Positions 53,201 to 64,000 of a stretch of DNA of 64,000 bases are shown here, piece by piece. Source of the DNA: Mycteria americana (Eukaryota > Chordata > Aves > Ciconiiformes > Ciconiidae); contig NC_134372.1 of NCBI RefSeq assembly GCF_035582795.1, forward strand, positions 42,756,316 to 42,820,315. Reading direction: 5' to 3'. Made by a program: the position numbers and the translations under genes. Positions within the stretch are counted from its first letter, which is position 1. Every line of letters starts with the position of its first letter. The notes below the pieces were generated by a model. That model was given only the letters and a program-made list of their open reading frames with translations, did not search any database and was not told the origin of the DNA.

Positions 53201-56200
53201 GGCTAATGACAGATGTGGTTGCCTTGCATGTGTACTCTTCTGCCCAAGGTCTGCACAGCACGGGGTAAAGTCAGTCTGTTCCACGCATGAAGAATGTGAA
53301 TGTCTGCTGGGTCCCTCTTATGCTGTGGAGCCCAGCTTTTTAATGCTGCCCTGACATTTTCTGGCTTTCCCATCACTCAGGTCAAGTTTTTCTCCTCTGC
53401 TTTGATCTATGGTAATAGTCTTGACTTTATTTTTTTCCTGTGTCTTGCAGTGGTTTGAACTTTATTGATTTGATGGTGCGACAGGGGAATATCGACAACC
53501 CTCCTAAGACACCACTTGTTCCTGGGTTTGAATGTTCTGGAATTGTAGAAGCTCTTGGAGATAGCGTGAAAGGATTTGAGGTAATATTTTCTTTATTTAC
53601 AGAGCAAGACTAAATAATCACCAGTTCACTGAGTATGTTGTCCCTAATCCCTTCTGTTCTGCCAGTGACAGCAGCCTTCACCACCCTGTTGAGATTTGAA
53701 AGGTCAATTTTTCCTTGCTGCTTCCTAAGCATGAGAATGACCTCTTGAATTAGTTTCTAAAGCCACCACTGTCAGCTCCTTCAAATCCTTCCTGAAGAGT
53801 CACTTGTGCCATGTGCATATCCTGATGGCTAAGTAGGAACTGGAAAGCATGACTGGTGTGCTTTAAGAAAGTAAAAGAAATTGAGTTAACTTGTTAAGTT
53901 TCTTTTCTTGGCCATGTTTGCTATCATTGTTGCACGGGCTTTGAGGAACAGAACACTGCTGATTCTAATTCCAACTTTTGATCTTGAGTTAATGAGACCC
54001 CCATCTACAATAAGCATTGCTTCTTACAACCATGTGCATTCATGAGACGCAGATAAAATTGGGACCCTGATTCTGGGTATGTGACTTATTCTCGTCACTC
54101 AGCAAAAGGATCTACTTCACCTAACAGAATAGTGATAAATGCCAAATAGTTAATGTTTATAATAAAGCTTTCATAACTGGTTGGCATTATGTACTCTTCG
54201 GTATCTCTTATTACATATAAACAGCATTCTGTCCTACCTCCTATTCCATTATTGATGTTAAACATCTATATTCCCTCCAATCCTGCACTTTATTTCTTAA
54301 GTAGATAGGATTGATGTGCATTAACTCAGTTTTTATTTCAAAATTTTTCTATGTTAGCTATTTGCTGAGTCAGTCATGTCATCAAGTAATTGCATTTTCT
54401 GAATTCTTATTGTATCTTGATCTTAAGAAGGCAATTACCTAAAATATTTTTATTTAAAGGTAACATTTTTGCTCTTCTAGAAGAGCTGTAAAATTTCTCA
54501 GTTGAGTAAAGATAATGGCCAATTTAGTTTCTGGTAGGGCCTCAGTGATGAGCTCTTCTTAGGACATTTCTCTGCCTTCCCCCTCCTGCCTCACCTCTGC
54601 TTTGAAACAAGTCATAATCTTCCAATGCTTTTTGTGACAAACAATAACTTTGTTTGAAAAACTCTATTGCTTCAGTTGTTCCACTCTAGTATCTGTGTTT
54701 CATAGTTATGCTCCATACCAAATAATATTCTGTGAAAGGTGTGTAGAAAGTCTCTGCTCTAGATCAGTATTCTCAGTTTAACAGTTGTTGCTATTTTCAA
54801 AGGGCATCATGAGGCTACAGCATTTGGTACTTGTTTGAATAACATTGCACCTGACTGAATATACTGGGTCTCTTTTAAAGTTATATCTTTGTTCTGACTA
54901 TAGAACATGTTTGTACTCTGGTGTACTCCCTGAAATTGAAACAAGCCGTGGTATTTTATTTTTTGCATATAATCTGCATAGCCATGGTAGTGTTTGAGTG
55001 ATCTGGAAGAAGGGTTGACACTCAGAATAACTGCTGTGCACAGGTATGAACCCATCGACAGGAGAACGTACCGTGAGGAAGGTGCAAGAACATTCTGTCA
55101 GTTTCTTTATGGATTTCTTGCACAGAATAGGAGCACGCCAGATGCTTGTTGTCTCCTTGACATATGCTGTTACCACTGTCCATAGGATGGCAGGAATGGC
55201 AAAGATTGCACCCTACATCTTCTGACCTTCTTTCCCTTTGTAGGTCTCTTCCAGTTCAAGTCACGTTAAAGTTGTGGGGATTTCATGCTCTGGAAAAATG
55301 TGTCTTACTGGCCCTTAGTCTGTACTGCCTGAGATACTGCCAGCCGCTTATTGTCTTCATTTGCTGTGATTGTGTTATCGTTTGACAAATGACAGCATTG
55401 AATGGCAGTCCATTTTGGCAGCGATGTGTAAGAACATATTTTACATTGAAAGAAAGCCTTTTTTAATGGAATAATGGTGTAAATGCCTATTCCTTCTCCC
55501 ATTAAAAGAAAAAGCTGATTTCTACTGAGCTCAAATGTATCGGGCCTGATTTCTCTCTAGTTGTGGGAATGATTCTCAGGAGCTATGGCCTAATCTGACA
55601 TGATGACTAGGCACTGTACAGTGTTTGTAGTAAAACATGGTATTTATTATTACTAAGAAACCCCTTGGGAATCACCAAGAGGGACTTCTCTGCATTCTTT
55701 TTGTAATAATTTACGTTTGTTTGCAAGCATATAGGACATATTAACATCTTCACTAATTAATCCTAGCAGACTTTAGATTTTAGACGCTTCTCTAACAGCA
55801 AAAGGGAACGACAGAGTGGTTACCAGTGAGGCGTTGTTAATTTGAATGTGTTTTTCAAAAGGAGGAGGCATTTTGGTGAAATTGGAATGACAGTTCTGTT
55901 TCAGCATTCTCATTCTAAAAGAGTCAAACCCTTCAGAACTGTCAGCAGCACCTTGGCTTTTAGCAAGCCTGCAATATCCCAAAGCCAAAGTGATGACAAG
56001 TACTTGGGAGACCAAGATGTGCTTGTGCTATAAACGTTTGCCTGAAGGTACAAGTGTTGTGCTTTACTCCATTGCTGTGGAATATAGTTGAAATAGTCCA
56101 AGAACAACCTGTAGTATTTCTAAAGCATTAGTGGGTAGTAGTAGAATGTAAGATAGAGAATATCAGGCAGGTAAGCAAAGGTATTTTAGAGGGACAGCTT

Positions 56201-57834
56201 CTGTTAGTTTTAACTAAAAACATGAAGTCCTGAAGTTTGATGCTATCCTGCCTTATTACTTATACTGTGGCTCCATTGAAGAGCTCCTTTCATGGTTAAG
56301 GGTGCTATATTTGTTGGTGTATTATAGAAAGGCAAAGAGGTCTAAGACAAGATAAAAGATGCGTAGGGGCTGCTGGGGACAAGCCATTATCGAGCGTTTG
56401 TAGGAGTCTTGCCTATGAAGGTTTCAATATATATTCGCCAAACGTTTGCTCGCTGTGGTTCTCCCTAGTAGCCCCAGTAGACGAATTTCTACTTTGTGAG
56501 TGTTGCTTTCCAAGTCTGGTTGTACCCCTGCAGGAGCGTCAGAGCTCCAGTTGCCTTGTTATTATTCTTGTCTGTCCATGGGGAGTCACTATCTCCATTT
56601 TAAGAAAGTGAAGTTGCGATGAAGGCTGTTGTACACACATATGAATTTGGTGTGCCTGGACCTCTGCAAGGTTCCTAGGAGCAACCAACTGTATCTAATA
56701 TTAACGTAAAATCTTTATTTCTTCATAGTGAAATACCCTTTCACTACTATATATTTTCCAAAGAAATGGAGTATAGAAATGTTGCATTTGAAGAGAATAT
56801 TTCATTGCTCCTTTAAATCCTGTCAAATTCACTTTGTAGGCTTAGTAGTGCCTCAGAATCCAGAGGTATATTTTTGATGTTTAAGGTGGCTTATTTGAAG
56901 TTGCAGGATCAAATGCTGCTCTGACACATGGCTGTAGAAATGACAATCATGGAAATGTTTTAGTAGAATCTGTTATTAAGGTAATAAAAATAGAGAGTGG
57001 ATACAGATGGTGTTATCTTCTAAATGAGTGGTTTCCAAACCCTTTCATGTGCTCTATCTACCAGAGTACAAGGCCTCCCCTTCTCAATCCACAGAGAGTA
57101 AAAGTAGCTCTAAATTAGTGTGAAGACTGAGAAAGCAAAGTGAGAATTATCTTAGGTGTACTTTTATTTATTCCATGCATCTCATCAATATAATTATAAT
57201 CCTTTTTCCCTTTTTTTTTTTTTCTTTTTTTCTGTAAGCAAATTTCCTGGTTATTAGTAAGAATGCTGTTTTCATTGTTTACAGCCCCATTTGTTATTTA
57301 GGAGCTCTGCTAGCAAAAGATGATCTGTATTAGTGATGATGGAAGACTGCTCCATCAGAGAAACTGTGTAGCAAAAAAGAAGAGGTGGCTTAACTTTGTT
57401 TGGATATTTTTGTTAAATTCAACTTTTTAAATAAATACAAGTAAAAAATGGTAAAAGCCCAAAGCTGAGCAGCTTAACTGCTTTTTTGCTAAAGATGTAG
57501 AGCACCGTTACCTTCACAGTCAGTCAGTCACCCACAGCTTGAACAGGGAGAGTTGCAGGCCTTACAAGTTGCTCTCTACAGTCTCAACTGTACCCATTGT
57601 TTTCTTCCTTGTTTGTAGATTGGAGACAGAGTCATGGCTTTTGTAAACTACAATGCATGGGCTGAAGTAGTATGTACCCCAGTAGAATTTGTCTACAAGA
57701 TCCCAGATGACATGAGTTTTTCTGAAGCTGCTGCGTTTCCCATGAACTTTGTAACTGCCTACATGATGCTCTTTGAAGTTGCTAACCTAAGAGAAGGCAT
57801 GTCTGTGCTGGTTCATTCGGCAGGAGGTGGGGTG
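46591..57834 (+). CDS. VAT1L: VAT1L, vesicle amine transport 1-like (5' part; continues past window)
   Basis: VAT1L is a zinc-independent medium-chain dehydrogenase/reductase of the quinone-oxidoreductase group; its substrate is not settled and it is known mainly from nervous tissue. Exons in the window: 46591-46820, 53451-53580, 57619-57834, giving the first 192 residues of about 419. Residues 1-40 are an acidic, charged leader (MAKEGAQRAEETEQMIEKEG). The catalytic GroES-like fold starts at MRAVVL (41). Further blocks are GELKIRVKACGLNFIDLM, VPGFECSGIVEALGDSVKG, GDRVMAFVNYNAWAEVV and VANLREGMSVLVHSAGGGV. The last opens the nucleotide-binding Gly motif, whose second half would be in exon 4, not present before 64000. 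No Cys/His zinc-ligand set is seen. Introns 1 and 2 are 6.6 and 4.0 kb; intron 3 exceeds 6.1 kb. Exon 1 has a strong start context (CCGCCATGG) and a weak donor. Confidence 0.95.
46821..53450. other. VAT1L intron 1
   Basis: 6,630 bp; GC-rich for the first 450 bp, then AT-rich. No LINE or LTR is recognised. Small items are a 22-bp imperfect tandem repeat at 49271-49315 (CCAGTTGAATCATATGTATA type) and C10 and C12 runs at 51882-51891 and 52277-52288. No extra exon is supported. Confidence 0.7.
53451..53580 (+). CDS. VAT1L: VAT1L exon 2
   Basis: 130 bp between GTCTTGCAG and GTAATATT. It completes Cys77 and encodes GLNFIDLMVRQGNIDNPPK, then TPLVPGFECSGIVEALGDSV and KGFE, ending in phase 0. This is part of the GroES-like domain. 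Confidence 0.96.
53581..57618. other. VAT1L intron 2
   Basis: 4,038 bp of AT-rich sequence. No repeat family or extra exon is recognised; open frames at 54898-55185 overlap on both strands and lack support. Confidence 0.7.
57619..57834 (+). CDS. VAT1L: VAT1L exon 3
   Basis: 216 bp, phase 0 at both ends, between GTTTGTAG and GTAAGT. It encodes residues 121-192, from IGDRVMAFVNYNAWAEVV to VLVHSAGGGV. The exon boundary cuts the AGGGVG nucleotide-binding motif. Confidence 0.96.
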
Positions 57835-58157
57835 GTAAGTTGGAACTTTTCTTACTTTCTTTTCTTAAAGTAACTGAAGCAGTCTGATGCGTATTGATTT
57901 CTGAAATGAGACAGACCCTGCAGTTTGATTCGATATCAGACTTCCCTACATGAGGGACTGCGGTGGGAGGAACTGCATTTGTTTTCCCATCAAAACACTG
58001 ATGTGAATGGTTGACAGGAGCTTTTGGTGAAATAAAAATGTTCTGACAATAAACTCTACCCAAAACCCCCTCCAAAATCCCCTAATTGGTTGTCAGAGAT
58101 CAAGGAGCAAGCGTTGTCCCAAACATTGCATTCCTGAACTTATGCACCTTGTACTTC

Positions 58158-58274
58158 TATATAAAAGAAGGCTGTAATGAAAGTCATAAATAAATCGACT
58201 CCCTGCACAAGGTATTTGTAGGTAACCATAGTCCTCCTTGCAGTAAATGGCCCTCTTGGAATACTCCTGCAAAT
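58158..58274 (+). repeat. Diverged direct repeat, copy 1
   Basis: Starts TATATAAAAGAAGGCTGTAA and ends GGAATACTCCTGCAAAT. Copy 2 is 699 bp downstream in the same orientation. The strongest shared block is TTGCAGTAAATGG-CCTCTTGGAATAC. Confidence 0.8.
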
Positions 58275-58856
58275 ACCATGTGCAAGTGTGTGTGATGCTT
58301 TCTCTGTGAAAGCCTTTTTTTTTTCTTTTTTTTCCTTTGTTGTAGAGGGATTGAAAGCAATTAAAAGCATTATCACGCCAACCCTGAGGAAAATATACAA
58401 ATGCTGAATTTGGGTCAGTGGTGGCTGCTGCATGTCATAGTTTGGATCATTAGTAAGGCGGTGTTGCGTTGCATGAGCAAAGCAACAGTAGGATGAATTT
58501 GGTGGAATACTAGGCTACACAATGAAATAAAAAGTCAGCATTTTGTGTACTGGTTCCTTGAACTATCTTTTAGGAAAATCTCTCTCTTTTGGAAAGTATT
58601 TAAGCTTGTGCAAAATATTAAGACACTGACAGGGGAGTTTGTTTACATTTGAAATTATGCAGTCCTTTTCCATAAGAGAGATTTTATGACCTGAGAACAT
58701 TAGCAGATTTTAGCCTTTCAAATTGGAGTACCTCTTCTATTTTCCTGTTATGCCTGATTTATGCTAAATTAATATTCTGTTGTCTACTGAGGTCTGGTGG
58801 GCAGCCCCAAACATCTTGTCCCTAATTCTATGCCCTTAGACCTTCTTTCAGGTTCT

Positions 58857-58973
58857 CATATAAAAGAAGGCTGTAATCAAAGGAATAAATCATGAGTTCC
58901 CTGTACTAAGTATTTTTAGCTAACGATAATCCTTCTTGCAGTAAATGGTCCTCTTGGAATACTTCTGTAAATG
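58857..58973 (+). repeat. Diverged direct repeat, copy 2
   Basis: Starts CATATAAAAGAAGGCTGTAA and ends GGAATACTTCTGTAAAT. It aligns with copy 1 over its whole length with many substitutions, so the duplication is much older than the 83-bp one at 33916. Confidence 0.8.
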
Positions 58974-61913
58974 AAAGGAATTTATAATCGTATTATGCTT
59001 CGGCACAGTACAACCTAGAGCGTTATGGCTGACACTATTGTTCTTTAATATTAAATCTTTTCATGTGGAATTTAGGACTGTTAAAGCAACATGAGGCCAC
59101 ACATTCAGGGGGACTGTATATTCTACAGGAACTGAAGGCTCAGCTTTAGCTGTAAGGCTGTTTGTCCAGCTGACACTATACAGACCCAGGCTGAGCATAC
59201 AGAATTAGCAAAAAACCCAAAAGCAATTCCTGCGCATCTGCATGTGTCTAGAGAAAATGAACTCCTCCTCTTTATTAAGATAAAGCGTCCTTGCTAAATT
59301 TATTTATTTCTTTCTCTCTTCCTTTTTCTAACCTCACTCGCCTCTGTTATTTTTTCCTTCTCTCCCTGAAGCAGTGTTAATGCTCTACCAACTCTCACGT
59401 AGTCGTCTTCACTAGCATCCAACCTCTGTGCTGGGCCGTTCCTGTAAGAAGCTGCTGGCTTCCTCTCTTTTATCGCAGATGCTCAAAGAGCAGCTTTTGA
59501 CTGGTCCTCTGCCGTGGCTGCTTGTGGACCTTCTCTGAGAGAAGCTAAAGGATGGGTCCTGGTTGGCTGCCAGGAGAACAAGGAGAAACCAGATCCATCA
59601 CGTGCTAAGTAGTTAAATAAAACAGAGTTTTTTAGGGAAGACCGGAGATGCAGGAAGAACAGCCAAGTTGGCCAATAACTGATACAGGACAGTGTATGAT
59701 CCAGGGGGGAGTGTACATAAGAGGGAAATGGGGCTGGCTGGCCTGCAAGGCAGGATGCTGATCGCTGTGTCACCGGGGAGAATGCCTCATGCAGTTGTTC
59801 CTTGTTAGGGAAGAGCATGTATAGCTAGAATTGGAAAGGAAAGCCTTTTCCCATTGCTTGATAGCTCTTACAGGTAAAATATCACTCTGGAGATGCATGG
59901 AATTTTTTCCTTTCTGCTAACTAGACATAAAGATTTCAGAGGGTTCTGTATTACTCTTTAAATCGCTCTAATAATCTGTCTGTTAATCCTTTGAAAAGTT
60001 TAACAGCCTCAGTCGAACAAATCACTCTCACAAAGTTCTTGGTCAATAAAACGGAAAACTGGCACTGAAATCACTATGGGAAGAGGTATTTTTTGTGCTG
60101 TTGCTTTAATAGATAGAAGGCCCATTCCCACTTTGAGCAAGTAGGAAACCTGTCCACTTTGTTTCTAAATGTCATAGAAATTCCAGAATGCTTCAATGAG
60201 ACAATAGGCTCCCTGTGGGACTAGACGTTTGTAATTGTTCCTTTCTCATTATGCAAGATCATTATTTTAGCTGCTTCAGGCAGTTTATGAAAAAGAGCTT
60301 GTTGCTTCAAAAATGTTTGTGAGGTTCTTTGTTCTGGCTCCTCAGTCCCCTTTAGGAGGATCCTGCAGCTTTTTCAATAAATTGAGTCAGGGAAAATTCT
60401 CTAGGACCTTTACTTATGTATTGCCTCAGTTTATTTATGTGGCCTTATTTTTGTTTATAGATATTTTTGGTAGTGAGGTAACTATAGCAATTGTCTTCCC
60501 ATCTGTTCCTGGGCTATGATTAGTGTGTGATGGTATCCGTTAATGTCTGACAAGATCCTTTAGATAAGTCAGTTTACTTCTTTCCAGAAGTTCCAGGGAC
60601 ATCCGAAGAGGATGTAGAGAAAAAGGAAATGTACCACGATAATTTATCTTGAAAAAAGTCTCGCGTACCTGTCTCTCTGTTACAGAGGCTTGAATCCTGT
60701 TCCATATACCAAATGAGTACCCGTCCTGCCGCCCACTCAACTGAATGGGCAGGGCATCATGCGATCTTCCCTGTTCATGGTAGGAAACATGTCTAGTTGT
60801 AGGGAAGCACCTTGTCTCTCTGAGCCTGGAGGAGAGAGGTGGACACTCACAAACTGCTTCTGACACTGTTGGTATATTGTAGCCTTCCATCTGAAGAGGA
60901 GGACCTGCTGCAGTGCATAGAAAGGGGGTTTGAAAGGAGAGATTGTATTTGCTTTTGTTTGCTAGGGCCAGCTTGTTGATTTTGATTGTTTGGAAAGGGG
61001 GCTGCTTTGCGGGTTAGTTTGGTTTTCCTGTCTCTTTTTTTTTTTCCCCCTTGAGATAGGGGCGGTGAAGAGAGAGTGATTGTCGGCTCTCAACCTGGAC
61101 AGTGAATTAAGCTGGAGAAATTTCAGGGGCCTTCTAGGAAAGCATGGTACAGGCTTATAGTTGCATTGCATGATTCAATCAGACTTCAACGAGAAATTAA
61201 TACCTTGCAAAGCATTCTGTTATCATTGCTCGAGCTGCTGCTGACCAAGACCTAGCAAGGACAACGGTTGTCATACACTCCCTTTCAGGCCTCTGCTTGG
61301 CAGGACACTTAACACTTCTGCTTAAACCCTTATATTGAGTAGCAGGGCAGTTCGATAACTGACAAAAGATATAATTGTGTAATACAAATAGAGTTTAAAT
61401 GCTTAAAGCTACAGAAATGTTGAAGTGTCCTTCTGAACTGATTGCTAAAATAAGGAGAAAGTCAGCTAACAATGGACTTCAAAAAACTTCCTATTATCCG
61501 TACGTAGAAACAAATGCTCAGAAATATGAGTTTGCAAGAACATATCACTTACTGTAGGACATATATTGGCCTATCTTAACTGTAAAATGCTGTAATTAAT
61601 GTTTGAAATGACTGTAAGACAATGGTGGAGTAGCTCCCTTCACAAATGTACTCCCACGTCTTTTTTTCAAGTGAAGCAAAGTGGTGATTGAAGAAAATAC
61701 ACTGAGGAAAACTGAGCAGTAGCATGCACCCCGCTGGGACTGATCTGCTGTATGAAGCAATTAGTTCTTTAAAATGAAGACTGTTTAAGTTGGTGCATTC
61801 AGTGCAAGTCACAGCACAGGCTTGTATGAGATTATAAAGTTGCTCTTAAAATTATTGATGTAAACTGTATCCTGGATTAGTTGAATTAGTATAAATACAG
61901 GACTGTTGTATTA

Positions 61914-61937
61914 AAAACAAACAAACAAACAAACAAA
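61914..61937 (+). repeat. (AAAC)n microsatellite
   Basis: About five to six AAAC units in VAT1L intron 3. Confidence 0.8.
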
Positions 61938-64000
61938 AGCAAAAAAACTTAGGCTCTTCTTTTCTAGCTTTAATAAATCCAGCCTCTATCTCTGATATCT
62001 ACCTGGAAAATGAATTCTTCCAGGGATTTAGATTTGTGAGAGTCAGCCATTATGCCCATTTGCTTATTTGTATGCTCTTTATGTACTTCCTAGTCTGAAT
62101 ATTTAGAGCAAAAGACTTTGGTCATTTAGGAAGATTGTGTAAAGAACTTCGATTTCATCACTTAACCCCTCAGACACATGGCAGAATTATTAGCCAATTC
62201 TTTAGCATTTCGATCCTACAGATGCTAAAATTAAGCTGCCTTTCATGCAGGAGCATCAGTTGCTATCCTGAAGCTGTGATCTGACCTTCCCTTTCAGGCT
62301 CAGCAGCAGAGGAAGTGGAAGCAGAGTAAGTTACAGATGCAGCTCTCGTGTTTGAATTTGAAGGGTAAATCTGACTTGGCAACAGATTCAGGTCATCCTG
62401 GCAGGATTGGTTACTGCTTGGCAGGAACCCTCTTTTTTATTGTGTCTCCCCTGCATAAGTTGCAAATATTTGAGGATGTGTTCCAAACTGGATCACTGAA
62501 GTGGTGATATTTTATCTGACAAAGAACTGGCACTCCTTAGTAAATCTAGTCACCCGCTATAACAGGCAGCATATAGGAACCCTTTCAAGAGAATGATCAC
62601 ATTTCTTCTTAAAAAAATACCTGTGTGTTTATCCCTTCAAATTCTCTCTGCTCTGTCTCGCTTGGGGAGAAATCTTTCTCAATTTCCAGACTTCATTTGT
62701 GGCCAGTTAATGTATCTTTGTTCTTCTACTGATGTTGTCCATTAATTAAAATTAGCTATTCTTTCCTCTTGGGGCACTTCTTTCAGATCTTTTTGGTAGG
62801 ATGTGTATGAGTTTATGGCTAGAACAAGCTCAAAATCAAATCTCTCCTTGGCCTGTATTTTTCAGGCTGAAAGCAGGTTTGTTTGTTCATATCCCTTTTT
62901 TGTAAGGTCAGATGTCTTTTTCCTTGATCATTCTACAGACACTGGTCCAGGCAGATACATACATATTTCCTGGACTCTGAGCTGGTTGGCAGCAAAGCAG
63001 CAGTAAGCTGGTATGAAAGCCAGAGCCTTTTAAAATAGGTCTCGCAGCATCCCTGATCCTTTTAAACATTGTATGGGTAGACTGAATTTAGGTCTGTCTG
63101 CACTTAGCAGGTAGGAGCACATTAAATAGCACTCTTGTGTTTGAGTCAGTCCTTCCTGAATGTGAATAATTAGAATTTACTCCACTCTTCTGATGATCCC
63201 GACCAGCATACTGTACCATGGCATTAATACTTCCCACTTTGCTGAAATCTTCACCTGATACCTCCCAGGACTGCACTTGCTATTTTCATATTAGCAGTTC
63301 ATAGCTGTTCTGCATTTGATGAAGTGCTTTGCTCTTTACTTCATCTCCAGCAGCCAAGGAAGGGAATAAATCAGCTCACACAGAGCTCTATGTAACCAGG
63401 TCTAGGCTGCTTTAAATACCCAAGCTACCTCACTTAAAGCCAGACAGGGTATCTGGGCGCTGAGCTGCCCTGTGCCACTGAATGCCTCTAACGCAATGGA
63501 TGTGTGCTCCCTCAGCAGCTCAGGAGAGTCCCAGTGCCATGCCTGAGTGTATTTCCAGACACTGCCTCAGAGCATAATCTGTTAATCAAACACAAAAGCC
63601 TGGCGAGTCATACACAAAAAGCAATTTCCCTGACCAAAGCAGGCTGTAGTCTCTGAAGGCCTTTATTTTGCCTCTCGAAGCCCTGCAGTAAGCCCTGCAC
63701 TCCCCAGAGGACGTGTCCTCTTCCTGAATCCCCTGCTGAGTCATGTCACAGACAGGCAGCGCTTAACTCTTCCTTGGCTGTTCTACCTTTTCAGATAGAG
63801 CTTATATCCTCTGCGCAAGGATCTCAGCTGGGGTATGTTGTCGTAGCTCCACTAAACTGAAGATGAGTTATACCAGATGGGGATTCAGCCCTGAGTTTTG
63901 GATGCACCTCAGCTGCACAGTTTTGCAAGGGGGTAGGAAAAAAACCACACCCTGCTAATTGTTGCAGAAAATAAGAGATTTTGAGGGTAAAAGAGATCAT

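Larger units (their letters stand above)
57835..64000. other. VAT1L intron 3, incomplete
   Basis: At least 6,166 bp; the next exon (expected to start with Gly-Gln after AGGGV) is not found before the window ends. It contains a diverged pair of about 117-bp repeats (58158 and 58857) and an (AAAC)n run at about 61914-61937. Nothing else is recognised. Confidence 0.7.

Overview
This window is nuclear DNA from a bird. Four lines of evidence support that: vertebrate exon-intron genes with GT-AG introns, several CR1-clade LINE fragments ending in the avian ATTCTATGA-type tail, a solo LTR of a type common in bird genomes, and the neighbouring pair NUDT7-VAT1L. That pair lies on human 16q and, from general knowledge, on the equivalent chicken chromosome. 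The species cannot be named from the sequence alone. Most of the window is AT-rich non-coding DNA, with two CpG islands (about 18.6-19.5 kb and 46.1-47.3 kb).

Layout, all three genes on the + strand. (1) 1-12.2 kb: AT-rich DNA with two CR1 fragments and no certain exon; a weak candidate first exon for the next gene lies at 7945-7962. (2) 12,204-17,576: eight exons of an HPRT-family purine phosphoribosyltransferase. Exon lengths are as I recall them for human HPRT1, except one codon lost in exon 4. The frame is open to the stop, so it looks like an intact multi-exon paralog, not a processed pseudogene. The usual catalytic Asp of the PRPP motif is Glu. (3) 18.6-22.35 kb: CpG-island promoter and complete four-exon NUDT7, a peroxisomal CoA diphosphatase, 246 residues, ending in Ser-Asn-Leu. 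(4) 22.35-46 kb: a large gene-poor interval. It holds a nested LINE locus (a young CR1 inside an older CR1/L3-like element), a solo LTR, an 83-bp tandem duplication and candidate CTCF and X-box sites. (5) 46.1-64 kb: CpG island and the first three coding exons of VAT1L; the window ends inside intron 3.

The genes do not form an operon or shared pathway. The most interesting content is the extra HPRT-like gene next to NUDT7, absent from the human 16q neighbourhood as far as I know, with its changed active-site residue and unplaced first exon. I found no CRISPR array, tRNA, rRNA or convincing microRNA, and no exotic system. All family assignments come from reading translated exons against remembered family features; no database search was run.
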